A stretch of 50,879 bases of DNA from Bacillus sp. MM2020_1 (GCA_011250595.1 JAANMP010000033.1:1-50879), one strand, 5' to 3'; positions 22,958 to 31,763 are shown, numbered from the stretch's first letter. The notes: generated by a model not told the origin, from the letters alone. A program made the numbers and translations.

Positions 22958-23410
22958 ATGCTGCAACAGATTAGAATAGGAAATTGGTTATTAGAAGCTG
23001 ATATTGAAAAGACAAGAGAATTTTATAATAAAGGTACAGAGATATGCAATTGTCTATATTGCAACAATTTTATTGAGGCTTGTAAGCAATTGGAGACATC
23101 CGTAGCCACTGTATTTAGCAGATTAGGAATTAGTCCAGCTATGCCAGGACACCTTTCTGATTATCCGACAATGGAAGATGGAATACGTGAATACATAGGA
23201 AATTATCATTTAGTAGGAAGATTGTTAGAGGGAGAATTGTGTACTACTTCTAACTGGAAAGATATAAACACAGTACAGATTAAGAACTTTACTTTGGGGT
23301 TTTCAAAAGACTTAGAATTTGTTCCAAAGGATTTTCCCAATCCTGTCCTTCAGTTAGAATTCGTGGCTACTATTCCTTGGGTTCTTGATGAAAAACCAGA
23401 TAGTATGTGA
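22958..23410 (+). CDS. Cassette gene: 150-aa hypothetical protein with Cys motif
   Basis: A soluble 150-residue protein starting IRIGNWLLEADIEKTREFY. It has a cysteine cluster CNCLYCNNFIEAC (about residues 28-40) that could bind a metal, then GISPAMPGHLSDYP and a beta-rich C-terminal half. GGAAGGAGG before ATG 22958 is strong. The Cys-x-Cys-x2-Cys start recalls small Bacillus proteins of unknown function. It is the only gene between S21 and S22. Confidence 0.65.
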   Translation: MLQQIRIGNWLLEADIEKTREFYNKGTEICNCLYCNNFIEACKQLETSVATVFSRLGISPAMPGHLSDYPTMEDGIREYIGNYHLVGRLLEGELCTTSNWKDINTVQIKNFTLGFSKDLEFVPKDFPNPVLQLEFVATIPWVLDEKPDSM

Positions 23411-23424
23411 ATAAACACGGATTC

Positions 23425-23520
23425 ATGTTCAACAAACGGGTGCGATTGTTTAAGATATTGGCTGTCAAGTTGGCAGCCTTTTTGCTTGTTCCACTTACTG
23501 GGCAGGTTAGTGGAAGAAGG
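23425..23520. repeat. Cassette-site repeat, full (S22)
   Basis: Left box CAACAAACGGGTGCGATTGTT, hairpin GGCTGTCA/TTGGCAGCC with T-run, right box CACTTACTGGGCAGGTTAGTG. Confidence 0.83.
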
Positions 23521-23579
23521 ATTTTTATAATGTTTTGAAGAATATGACCTCATAAAGGAAAAATATGGGGGTGAAATCT

Positions 23580-23885
23580 TTGAAAAAATTAATTGGGATT
23601 GCAGTAATGTTAGGATTCATTTTTCTTGTGTTACACTCAACTCCAAAACTGGCTTTAAGGACTTGTTTATTTTTTATGGGGTATCCAAAAGCAGCTTTTA
23701 TAACCGACATAGCTGATGATGAATATCATAATAAATTTGATAAGAATAAATTTGCTAAGTTAAATGCAAAAGCATACACCCTAACAAAACCACCATTTGA
23801 GAAAGCTACTGAAAGTGAGTTAAGGAATTACCTTGTACGGAAGAAAGGCTTTTTATATTTTGCTGATTATTATGGCGAATTATAA
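23580..23885 (+). CDS. Cassette gene: 101-aa membrane or secreted protein
   Basis: From TTG 23580, because GGGGGTGA lies just before it. MKKLIGIAVMLGFIFLVLHS is an uncleaved-looking signal or anchor, followed by a basic soluble part (KLALRTCLFFMGYPKAAF, DDEYHNKFDKNKFAKLNAKA). It ends just before the second recombinase unit. No family recognised. Confidence 0.55.
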   Translation: MKKLIGIAVMLGFIFLVLHSTPKLALRTCLFFMGYPKAAFITDIADDEYHNKFDKNKFAKLNAKAYTLTKPPFEKATESELRNYLVRKKGFLYFADYYGEL

Positions 23886-23890
23886 ATTAT

Positions 23891-23922
23891 CTACTTCAAC
23901 CAACGGGTGCAAGAGTTTAACA
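23891..23922. repeat. Left box of recombinase unit 2 (S23 left)
   Basis: CTTCAACCAACGGGTGCAAGAGTT. From CGGGTGC onward the sequence follows unit 1 (12733 onward); the flank before it is unrelated. Confidence 0.78.
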
Positions 23923-23956
23923 CCCCGTTACCATTTTGGTGGTTATTAGAAAAGAG

Positions 23957-24854
23957 TTAAACGAAGCAACACTCTTTAAAGGTGTTGCTCTTGTACATAT
24001 TTGAGCAATTGATTAAAAATATTTTTTTATACAATTCTTGTCTAAGACTCCCGCTTAATTGGGCATAAATTTTTGTGGTTTTGCTCTTCTGGTGACCAAG
24101 TAGACTTTGGATAACATCAAGAGGTGCTCCATTATGCAACAAATATGTTGCATAGCTATGTCTTAGTTGGTATGGATGAATTACTTTACTAATCTCTGCC
24201 CTATCAGAAATCCGCTTAACAATGTATCTCATTTGAGCAATGCTCATTCTATGTGGTTTACGTTCTGTAACAAAAATGGCCGGAATCATTATCCTGACGA
24301 TTAACTAAGTACCGTTTAAGCCACATTTCACATCAAATAGTAAAATATACTTCTCTTTCTTTATCACCTTTGCCTAGAACAATCGCTGATCGGTTTGACC
24401 AATTGATCCTGTTCTTGTCTAGCGAAACAATTTCACCTATTCTACAACCTGTTGAAAACATAAATTCGAATAATGCCTTTTCCATAGGAGTGTTACAGGC
24501 TTCCCTTAAGTGTTCGATCTCTCTTTCCGTTAAAAATTTTGGGATTCGTTTTCCTACTTTAGGTTCTTTTAATTTAGCAGCCGGATTCTTTAAAATATGT
24601 CCTTCCTCGTGTGACCAACGGAAAAGGGATTTTATAAAACGTATACGGTGGGCTAAGCTGGATGGCTTTAGATTTTCACTTGACTTTGCCAAGTATTCTT
24701 TTAATTTGATAGTAGTAATGGTTTCGAGTTTTACATCCTCAAAATACCGTATCACCAACAACGCTTGAAGTTTATAGGCCTTTAAAGTCTGTTGGGAGAA
24801 CCCTTCAATCCGTTTATCAGATTCATAAATTTCCCAGGCTTTTGATAATAGCAA
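23957..24854 (-). pseudogene. Tyrosine recombinase, decayed second copy
   Basis: About 95% identical at DNA level to 12852-13691 but broken. The N-terminal part reads MLLSKAWEIYESDKRIEG to KGDKEREVYFTI and stops at 24333. A one-base insertion near 24284 and further stops separate it from the C-terminal part (IFVTERKPHRMS...HPYQLRHSYATYLLHN...IYAQLS). All catalytic motifs, including the YQLR variant, are recognisable in pieces. It occupies the same left box-gene-right box unit as copy 1. Confidence 0.88.
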
Positions 24855-24928
24855 AATACATCTCTCCCTAAAAATTCTATTTTTAGAGGAATTATTGACC
24901 TGATTATAAAATTTGATACAGTACGGCT

Positions 24929-24961
24929 ATCTTCAACTATCGGGGCAGTTTACTGAAGAGT
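24929..24961. repeat. Right box of recombinase unit 2 (S23 right)
   Basis: TCTTCAACTATCGGGGCAGTTTA, then CTGAAGAG. It matches unit 1 up to GCAGTTTA and diverges afterwards. Confidence 0.78.
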
Positions 24962-25060
24962 AAATTAATACTATCCATTAAAAGATGAATGGGAATTTTA
25001 AAAAAAGAGGAAGAGTTAACTTTTAGTAGAATGTTAGTACTTTAAAAGGAGGATAAATAA

Positions 25061-25564
25061 TTGAATAAAAAATCGTTACTTGTATCTTCATTAACAGGAT
25101 ATGAAGCAGAAATTGGCCGGTGGTTATGGTGTTTAGAGGATGTTCGTCGTACTCTTATAACTGAATTAACAGGAATGAGCCAAAGCTTCCTAGACAGAAA
25201 AATAGGTGAAAGACATTCAATTGGGACTCTTTTGTATCACATTGCATTAGTCGAGGCAGATTGGTTATATGTGGAAGTGCTAGGAACCGATTGGGATCCT
25301 GAAATTAGCTCATTATTTCCGTTAGAAAGTCGAACTGAGAGTAATTTAACTCACTTTGAGGGAGAAAGTTTAGAACAACATTTTTACCGCCTAAAAAAAG
25401 TTCGTGAAGTATTTCTTACCTACTTTCGTTCAATGGACTTAAACGATTGGCGAAAACCTCGGGTACTTGAACAATATGAAGTAACCCCTGAATGGGTTGT
25501 TTATCATTTGGTAGAGCACGAATCACATCATAGGGGACAGATTTTCCAATTACTTAGGGAATAA
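25061..25564 (+). CDS. Cassette gene: DinB-superfamily protein
   Basis: 167 residues of the DinB/YfiT four-helix metalloenzyme fold. The metal-binding histidines lie in TLLYHIALVEADWL and HLVEHESHHRGQIFQL. The family includes bacillithiol-dependent S-transferases and related thiol enzymes. TTG 25061 follows AAAGGAGGA. It sits between the second recombinase unit and S24. Confidence 0.85.
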   Translation: MNKKSLLVSSLTGYEAEIGRWLWCLEDVRRTLITELTGMSQSFLDRKIGERHSIGTLLYHIALVEADWLYVEVLGTDWDPEISSLFPLESRTESNLTHFEGESLEQHFYRLKKVREVFLTYFRSMDLNDWRKPRVLEQYEVTPEWVVYHLVEHESHHRGQIFQLLRE

Positions 25565-25654
25565 CGGGATAATTAAGTAATAGATGAAGAATTGACAAAA
25601 GGCTTTTTAATTGGGATTCTTAGGTAATCTTGACCAATTGAAATTCTACCTTTT

Positions 25655-25740
25655 CGAACTGTGGTGCTTAAATGAAGTTATGGGAGCTGCCGTTGGCAGC
25701 TATTTCTTATGTCACTAACGGGGCAGTTTAGTTGAACAAT
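25655..25740. repeat. Cassette-site repeat with degenerate left box (S24)
   Basis: Left part GAACTGTGGTGCTTAAATGA, perfect hairpin AGCTGCC-gt-TGGCAGCT, right box CACTAACGGGGCAGTTTAGTTG. Confidence 0.75.
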
Positions 25741-25746
25741 CGTCAT

Positions 25747-25786
25747 TAGCTTTTTTTCAACAATCGGGCCATTAAATGAAATAAGG
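25747..25786. repeat. Degenerate right box (S25)
   Basis: TTCAACAATCGGGCCATTAA, then ATGAAATAAGG, a near-copy of the variant at 6182-6207. Confidence 0.55.
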
Positions 25787-25935
25787 TTTATGAGCTAACT
25801 GCAGTTAAGTTGTAGAAGGACTTTTGTAATTAAAACAGAATAATTATATTTACCTCCAGAATTTGTAAGCAAGTTATTTATCATTAGGTATCAATTGAAA
25901 AATTCAAGATAATGAAAAAAAGGAGGAAATTTAAA

Positions 25936-26448
25936 ATGACGCATCCCGCATTAAAAATGTACGACTACCACATATGGGCAAATGGAGTTATTATTGATCG
26001 TTTAAAAGAACTTCCGCAAGACATTTATCATAAGGAAATTCAGACTGGTTTTTCTTCGGTATCAAAGGTGTTGTCTCATATTTATCTCACTGATTATGCA
26101 TGGTTTGACATTATCTCAGGTAAAAGTATGAATGAAGCAATCGCAACCACGAATCAATTAAGAGAACAGATCGAAACGAAAAGTATTGAAGAAATGAAAA
26201 AGATCTTTTTAGACTTATCTGAACGTTACAAAGAACTTCTGAACAGCCAAGAAAATATTGAAAAGGTTATAGTGGTTGATAACCCCTATGCTGGATTACT
26301 TGAAACTTCTGTTTCTGAAACGGTGCTACATGTTGTCACACACGGATCTTATCATCGTGGCAATATAGCCACAATGTTACGGCAAATGGGACACACCTCC
26401 GTGATGCAAGATTATGGACTTTACCTATTCATGCCCCAAACTTCATGA
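25936..26448 (+). CDS. Cassette gene: DinB-family protein
   Basis: 170 residues from ATG 25936, with AGGAGG ten bases upstream. MYDYHIWANGVIIDRLKELP is the typical DinB start. Metal ligands are expected in LSHIYLTDYAWFD and LHVVTHGSYHRGNIATMLR. It is a second, distinct DinB protein (not a copy of 25061-25564). Reaction unknown; thiol- or damage-related roles are known in the family. Confidence 0.86.
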   Translation: MTHPALKMYDYHIWANGVIIDRLKELPQDIYHKEIQTGFSSVSKVLSHIYLTDYAWFDIISGKSMNEAIATTNQLREQIETKSIEEMKKIFLDLSERYKELLNSQENIEKVIVVDNPYAGLLETSVSETVLHVVTHGSYHRGNIATMLRQMGHTSVMQDYGLYLFMPQTS

Positions 26449-26560
26449 CTACTCGTCTGGGGGTCTTGTATATTTTTATAAAAATTCTTCAATTAAAAGA
26501 GTGCTAATGTAATAAGGTGTGAACACGTTTTAACGACCTGAGTAATTCTAGAATAAGGCG

Positions 26561-26589
26561 CTTTTCTTTAGTAAGAAGGCGTCTTTTTG
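26561..26589 (+). terminator. Terminator-like hairpin
   Basis: GCGC-TTTTCTT and AAGAA-GGCGT form an imperfect stem followed by T5. Confidence 0.5.
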
Positions 26590-26638
26590 ATATTCCCCTA
26601 CACATTAAGGGATTAGAATTTGTTAAGGCAAAAAAAGA

Positions 26639-26760
26639 TTATGAAGATTATCACTTCAACTAACGGATGCTTTAGTTAAATAAGGTTTCGGTATCCCTAA
26701 TAAAGAAACTCGCCAATTTCTATGGCGAGTTTTGCTTTTTATATACCAATAACGATGGCA
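26639..26760. repeat. Last cassette-site copy (S26), degenerate right end
   Basis: Flank TTATGAAGATTATCACTTCAA, left box CTAACGGATGCTTTAGTT, then a strong hairpin AAACTCGCC/GGCGAGTTT (26706-26734), and only a trace of a right box (AATAACGATGGCA). No further copies were seen downstream. Confidence 0.65.
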
Positions 26761-26888
26761 AAACGACTGTCATTTCGGCACGTATTTTTAGAAAAGCACC
26801 TCAAAACGGAACCCTTTAATTCGTGAATTGGACTGCTTTTTTGTTGATATGACAGGATTTTAGGTAAATATCTACGAATTAGATATTC

Positions 26889-27102
26889 ATACGAATAAAG
26901 AAAGTAAGGAAATTGCAAAGGCTATTATAAACTTAGCCAAGTCCATTGGATTAAATGTCATCGCAGAGGGAATCGAACTAAGGAACATGTTGATGAACTT
27001 AGTAAAGATGGTTATATACTTGGACAAGGTTACTACTACAGCAGACCATTGAAGGTGGGAGCATTTGAGGAGTTTATGACAACTAATAATGAAGCGTCAT
27101 AA
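26889..27102 (+). pseudogene. EAL-domain (c-di-GMP phosphodiesterase) 3' remnant
   Basis: The end of an EAL domain: KEIAKAIINLAKSIGLNVIA, EGIE, then a one-base deletion at about 26970, then TKEHVDELSKDGYILGQGYY, YSRPL and KVGAFEEFM. The EAL motif and most of the domain are missing. It is a decayed fragment of a c-di-GMP phosphodiesterase, and a T-run hairpin (27127-27158) still follows. Confidence 0.78.
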
Positions 27103-27126
27103 AACTTGAAATAGAGGGTAAGACAA

Positions 27127-27158
27127 GAGAGTTGCAAACTTCGGCAGCTCTTTTTGTT
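27127..27158 (+). terminator. Terminator after EAL remnant
   Basis: AGAGTTGC pairs with GCAGCTCT (one mismatch) and is followed by T5. Confidence 0.6.
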
Positions 27159-27270
27159 GTTTGTATTTCAAAACCGAACCCGTTGGTCTTAGATAAGGAT
27201 GCTGCTTTTTATGCAGTATGACCTATAAAAATTAAAGGCTCTTTTCTAAAAGATTGGTGCTTTTTGAGAT

Positions 27271-27367
27271 TCGCCGATAAAATTGAAAATCCGCTGATAA
27301 ACTTATGAAATTCGCCGATAAACTTATAAAATTTGCTGATAAACTCATGAAATTCGCTGATAAATCA
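27271..27367. repeat. 21-22 bp tandem repeat
   Basis: About five imperfect copies of TTCGCCGATAAACTTATGAAA (variants with GCTGATAAA and ATAAAA). Similar CCGCTTAT/CCGCCTA motifs occur singly at 36270-36290 and 46190-46360, so it belongs to a dispersed intergenic sequence family. Confidence 0.75.
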
Positions 27368-27457
27368 GATTAGCTTGTAATATGTGATGTAATTTTACAC
27401 TATATTGGAGCTGAAAGGTAGTTAATAACAACATTCTTTACGAAAACAGCCAAATTA

Positions 27458-27499
27458 AAAAAGGAGAAAAGCCAGTTAAATGGGGCTTTTCTCCTTCTA
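27458..27499 (-). terminator. Terminator of 164-aa gene
   Basis: AAGGAGAAAAGCC pairs perfectly with GGCTTTTCTCCTT. On the minus strand the stem is followed by T6. Confidence 0.85.
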
Positions 27500-27504
27500 A
27501 AAAA

Positions 27505-27999
27505 CTAGGCTATTTTTTCCATTCGAATCGTGAATTTAACATCTTCCTCACTTACATTTAATAATCTTTCAAGCACAGCCAGTTTAATCTTTAATTCCTT
27601 GATTTCCAAGCTGCTAACTACATTTACTTTTCTTAGTTTGCTTATCATATCTGATACAACATGTTTAAAAGTTTGAGAATCAAATAATAGATAGTGAATT
27701 AATTCAATGGCTGCTTCTTTTTCTTGTTTATTTTTGGCTGCAAAAATACTTTGTAAATCAGGTTCTAGTACGAAAAGAGATTGTAAATCTTTTGAAATTC
27801 TTATATTAACGTAACTTGTTTTATTTCCATAATACTCATTATCCCTAATTCGAATGAGCTCAAGTCCAACCATAAATTCATAGAAAGGAGTGTTCTTATC
27901 AAGAGTACGAAACTGGTTAATTTCAATGTTTGATTTTTCTTCTATAAATATTTCTTTTTCAAATCTAGTTTGAATTACTTTTGATTCTAACATATTCAT
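27505..27999 (-). CDS. 164-aa hypothetical protein
   Basis: A soluble protein with no signal peptide. It starts MNMLESKVIQTRFEKEIFIE and has a beta-rich N-terminal half (NTPFYEFMVGLELIRIRDNE, TSYVNIRIS) and a helical C-terminal half (IELIHYLLFDSQTFKHVVSD, IKELKIKLAVLERLLNVSEE). It has its own terminator and a conventional start with AGGTAAGG upstream. I do not recognise a family. Confidence 0.6.
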   Translation of the reverse strand: MNMLESKVIQTRFEKEIFIEEKSNIEINQFRTLDKNTPFYEFMVGLELIRIRDNEYYGNKTSYVNIRISKDLQSLFVLEPDLQSIFAAKNKQEKEAAIELIHYLLFDSQTFKHVVSDMISKLRKVNVVSSLEIKELKIKLAVLERLLNVSEEDVKFTIRMEKIA

Positions 28000-28233
28000 T
28001 TTCCTTACCTCGATTCTTAAATTGATCTATATTAAAAGTAACGTGTATACTTTTAGTAACCTAAATACATTATAGTAAATTTAGGCGGATAAATCAATTA
28101 AAGTTGCATGAAAATTTTAGGGAAGGTCCAACTATAATTTTTAAACTCCAAACTAATACTATATCTAACAAGTACTGTAAAAAAAGAAAAGTGGAATTAA
28201 CGGCTTTTAGCTAATAGTTGGAGGAATATCCAC

Positions 28234-28857
28234 ATGGAGAGTAATTGTGATTTTTCACCATTAAAGCAAAATTTGGAGGATGGTATTAAAAATATTATTG
28301 ATTTACTCCAAACCAATTTAAATGTCTTAGGTAACGAAAACCACTGTGTATTAGGAAGTTTAGAGGATGTAAAGGAACATCTAATTAAAATTGAATCGAT
28401 GGCTGCTTCCTTTTATTTAAATTGTTATTTATCATCCTTTACTGATACATATGTTGATTTATCAATTGCTGCTCAAATTCTATCGAAACAAAAACATGGG
28501 GCACTTATTGTAGTGGAACGTAGTGATTCTGTTGACACCATTATCCAAAAGGGAACAACAATAGGAGCTCAGGTAACACCAAAATTATTGGGATCTATTT
28601 TTTATCCTGGAAATCCATTACATGATGGAGCAGTTTTAATACGGGGAAATACAGTCGTCTCAGCAGCAAATGTACTTCCGCTGACAACTGGAGTTACTGG
28701 AGAAAAGAAAGTAGGAACACGCCACCGGGCAGCCCTAGGAATATCAGAAAAAAGTGATGCACTTGCTCTTGTTGTTTCTGAAGAAACGGGTAAAATTTCA
28801 TTTGCGTTAGATGGGAAACTATATCCGATTAACACAAGAAACCCGATTTTGTTCTAA
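28234..28857 (+). CDS. cdaS: Diadenylate cyclase CdaS
   Basis: 207 residues. Two autoinhibitory N-terminal helices (residues ~1-60) precede a DisA_N/DAC domain (~70-207) with the catalytic motifs DGA (PLHDGAVLIRG) and RHR (GTRHRAALGIS). It makes c-di-AMP from two ATP. Length and architecture match CdaS (YojJ), the sporulation-phase enzyme of Bacillus; CdaA has three membrane helices and DisA a C-terminal DNA-binding domain, neither present. GGAGG precedes the ATG. A weak SigG-like promoter (TGCATG, 18 bp, CAACTATA) lies near 28110, only a suggestion. Confidence 0.92.
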   Translation: MESNCDFSPLKQNLEDGIKNIIDLLQTNLNVLGNENHCVLGSLEDVKEHLIKIESMAASFYLNCYLSSFTDTYVDLSIAAQILSKQKHGALIVVERSDSVDTIIQKGTTIGAQVTPKLLGSIFYPGNPLHDGAVLIRGNTVVSAANVLPLTTGVTGEKKVGTRHRAALGISEKSDALALVVSEETGKISFALDGKLYPINTRNPILF

Positions 28858-29070
28858 AGCTCAAAAGGATTTAAAAGAAGCAATTAAGTATTATAATTAT
28901 CTCGTATTCAAGATATTTTAAACTAAGATATAAAGGAATTTATTAAATTTGTATTAAAGTTCGATAAAATATCTGTATATATGCATAGGGAAGAGCTTTT
29001 ATTTAAAAGATTGTAATCAATGCAAGTTTTCATGGATAAGTTGTAGCTATTATTTTTTGAACAAAAAAGA

Positions 29071-29105
29071 AGCTGGCGAAAAACAAGATGTTTTTCGCCA
29101 GCTCT
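29071..29105. terminator. Bidirectional terminator
   Basis: AGCTGGCGAAAAAC pairs perfectly with GTTTTTCGCCAGCT; A-rich on one side and T-rich on the other. It can serve the GH3 gene on the minus strand. Confidence 0.85.
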
Positions 29106-29167
29106 TTACTTTTTAGACAACCCCTATTTTACAATCCTTTTTTCACTTTCATTATAACAGGACTATT

Positions 29168-31426
29168 TTATTTACTATGGCCAGCTGGAGTCCGCACGTT
29201 GATCGAATCTGTCAAAGTAATGTTGTCAGAAGAGTTGCCAAGGTACACTTTGTACTCACCATCTAGAGTTTTCCAAGTATCAGCATTGGAATCCCAGATG
29301 GATAGAGGGTGGTTGCTTGCTGCTGGGTCAATGGTAATAGTCACACGTTTCTTTTCACCTGGTTTCAGCCAGACTTTATCAAAACCAACAAGCCGTTTAG
29401 GCGGTTCATTCGCAACTTTAGGCAGACCTAAGTAGACTTGCGGCACTTCCGCACCCGCTGATTTTCCGGTATTTTCTACAAAGAAGGATACCTGAATCTT
29501 CTTAGTTCCATCCGACGTTTTCGGCGTTACGACTAGTTTAGAGATGTCAAAGTTAGTATAAGACAAACCATGACCAAAGGCGAAAAGAGGTTTAATGTTT
29601 TGGGCATCGTACCAGCGGTAACCCATCTCAAGCCCTTCGGAATAGTACACTTGCGGAATCTCTTTGCCAGTGCTGTCGAGTACACCTTGATTAACGCCTG
29701 GGTAGCGCTCTGAAGTGCTTGTTGGTGTGTCCGCTTTGGAAACTGGATAGGTCACTGGAAGCTTTCCGGATGGGTTGGCGAGCCCAAATAACAGGTTTGC
29801 GACAACATTACCGTCCTCCTGACCTGGATTCCATGCTTCTATGATAGACGGGACTTCTTTAGCCCATGGCATAAGTACAGGATTACCATCTTTAAGAACT
29901 AAAGCTGTTTTCTTGTTTGCTGCTGTAACAGCTGAAATCATATCATCCTGGCTGTCAGGCAAGGACAAGCTTGGGCGGTCACGGCCCTCGCTGGTTACAA
30001 CCCCAGCCATCAGGATAACAACGTCTGCATCCTTCGCTGCAGCTACAGCTTCATCAAGATTACTATTGTCAGCAGCTACTGTTACCTTGGTAATCGCAGC
30101 GTTTGAGCCTAGTTTTTCTAAAGTATTCTGAAGTCCCTGCAGAGGTGAAACGGTATATAGCGGACTAACCCGCGAACTGCCGCCTCCTCCTGCAACAGCT
30201 GCATCAACATAGGTTGACTTACCGATTAAGGCAATTGAATGAACAGATGGGTTGAGAGGTAGTAGGTTACCTTCATTCTTCAGCAATACAGCTGTCTGTT
30301 CTGCAATTTCGCGCGATTTCGAACCGTTTCTCTCAGCATCGATCGTACCACGTACAATCGGACGGTCGAAAATTCCATATTTGAACATTTGGACATAACG
30401 GCGACTTAGAGCTTGGTCAACAGTATCTATCGTTAAGCTGCCGTTCGCAAGTGTTGCCTGTATGTTGGCATCTGTAAAGAATCTGGCACTTTGCATTTCT
30501 AAATCCAATCCGGCGTTAAGCGCCGGGGCAGTCGAATGGGTGGCACCAAAGTCAGACTGAACGTACCCTTTGAATCCCCACTGATCGCGCAAAACGGTAT
30601 TCAACAGATACTCGTTCTCACAGGCATAGGTTCCGCCTACCCGGTTGTAGGAGCACATAATGGAACCAACGTTGCCATCCTTTACTGACATTTCAAATGG
30701 TAGCAGGTAAAGCTCGTGAAGAACATTCTCATCGACATTAACGTTCACTGACATGCGGTTTTGCTCTTGATCATTGAGTGCGTAATGCTTTGACATGGCG
30801 ATAATATCATTATCTTGGATGCCCTGAATTTCTTTAGAAGATAAAACACCAGCGAGATAAGGGTCTTCACCCATGTATTCGAAATTGCGGCCGTTCTCGC
30901 CCAAGCGTGCAAGATTCATGCCTGGTGCTTCGAGTTCGTGCAGCCCAAGCGTGCGGGCCTCACCGCCCATTAGATCTCCGAAAGCGTAGGCAAGACTGGG
31001 GTCAAAACTGGCTGCAAGCCCAATGGCAACAGGTAATGCAGTCGCCTTATCCTGCGGGCTGCAGTCACCGCCGCCTAGACCTACAGGACCATTGGTAATT
31101 CTGAATGTTGGGATCCCTAGTTCAGGGATTCCAGGAATGTGCCTGCCAGGACTTCCGCATTCCACCAGCTCCGGAATTACTCCGCGCTTCCCGGCAAGCT
31201 GCTGGATTTTCTGGTCTAGCGTCATTGCATCGATGAGCAGTTCGGTACGTTTTTCAGGCGAAAATGACGTATCCATCCAAGGCAACTGGGATAAAACAGT
31301 GGCCTGTTCAGCGTTCGCCTGTGTTGGCTGTGCTGAAAAAGTTCCGCCCATAATTGCTGCAACAGCTACACTCGATACAAGTGTAGACCACACAAGTTTC
31401 TTAAATTTTTTTCCTACATTAAACAC
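29168..31426 (-). CDS. Secreted glycoside hydrolase family 3 (beta-glucosidase type)
   Basis: 752 residues with a signal peptide (KKLVWSTLVSSVAVAAIMGG..., cleavage near ANAEQ). GH3 N-domain features: ITNGPVGLGGGD, PVAIGLAASFDPSLA, IAMSKHYALNDQE, and the nucleophile Asp in VQSDFGATHS. GH3 C-domain: EQTAVLLKNEGNLLPL, VAGGGGSSRVSP. The C-terminal Fn3-like domain ends the protein (GAEVPQVYLGLPK, LKPGEKKRV). It hydrolyses beta-linked glucosides or xylosides outside the cell. GTG 31426 follows GGGAGG. A cre-like site upstream suggests glucose repression. It is richer in GC than its neighbours. Confidence 0.9.
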   Translation of the reverse strand: MFNVGKKFKKLVWSTLVSSVAVAAIMGGTFSAQPTQANAEQATVLSQLPWMDTSFSPEKRTELLIDAMTLDQKIQQLAGKRGVIPELVECGSPGRHIPGIPELGIPTFRITNGPVGLGGGDCSPQDKATALPVAIGLAASFDPSLAYAFGDLMGGEARTLGLHELEAPGMNLARLGENGRNFEYMGEDPYLAGVLSSKEIQGIQDNDIIAMSKHYALNDQEQNRMSVNVNVDENVLHELYLLPFEMSVKDGNVGSIMCSYNRVGGTYACENEYLLNTVLRDQWGFKGYVQSDFGATHSTAPALNAGLDLEMQSARFFTDANIQATLANGSLTIDTVDQALSRRYVQMFKYGIFDRPIVRGTIDAERNGSKSREIAEQTAVLLKNEGNLLPLNPSVHSIALIGKSTYVDAAVAGGGGSSRVSPLYTVSPLQGLQNTLEKLGSNAAITKVTVAADNSNLDEAVAAAKDADVVILMAGVVTSEGRDRPSLSLPDSQDDMISAVTAANKKTALVLKDGNPVLMPWAKEVPSIIEAWNPGQEDGNVVANLLFGLANPSGKLPVTYPVSKADTPTSTSERYPGVNQGVLDSTGKEIPQVYYSEGLEMGYRWYDAQNIKPLFAFGHGLSYTNFDISKLVVTPKTSDGTKKIQVSFFVENTGKSAGAEVPQVYLGLPKVANEPPKRLVGFDKVWLKPGEKKRVTITIDPAASNHPLSIWDSNADTWKTLDGEYKVYLGNSSDNITLTDSINVRTPAGHSK

Positions 31427-31497
31427 CTTACCAACCTCCCCAAATTGGATTAAAGATTTTCTTTTTTACCCACTCTTCACCTCCGTACCATCTTTTT

Positions 31498-31511
31498 TGA
31501 AAACGCTACCA
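31498..31511. promoter_or_regulatory. cre-like catabolite site
   Basis: TGAAAACGCTACCA matches the CcpA consensus TGWAANCGNTNWCA at 13 of 14 positions and lies ~75 bp upstream of the GH3 start. Confidence 0.6.
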
Positions 31512-31763
31512 CATTGATGTCAATCAAATTATAATGGTACAGCCCAAGATTACATTTGTGGTATTTTTATGATTTTTTGTAAAAATTTTATCTGACTATT
31601 AAAAGAATTAAAAATAATTATTTAGTAATAGGAAATATTTCCTATTTAAATTTCTCAAGGGAGGAGAATTTTAAAAATACTATTAAATCTTTGTTCAATA
31701 TAAATATTAATAAATATAATTACCAAAAATAATATGGAAGAGAGTCTGAAGGAGAACGATTGA

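Noticed and set aside
2577..26760. CRISPR array
   Set aside because: Repeats are imperfect, ~100 bp long and separated by whole genes of variable size; no cas genes are present.
29088..31517. Several plus-strand frames opposite the GH3 gene
   Set aside because: They are antisense to a well-supported coding region with clear family motifs.
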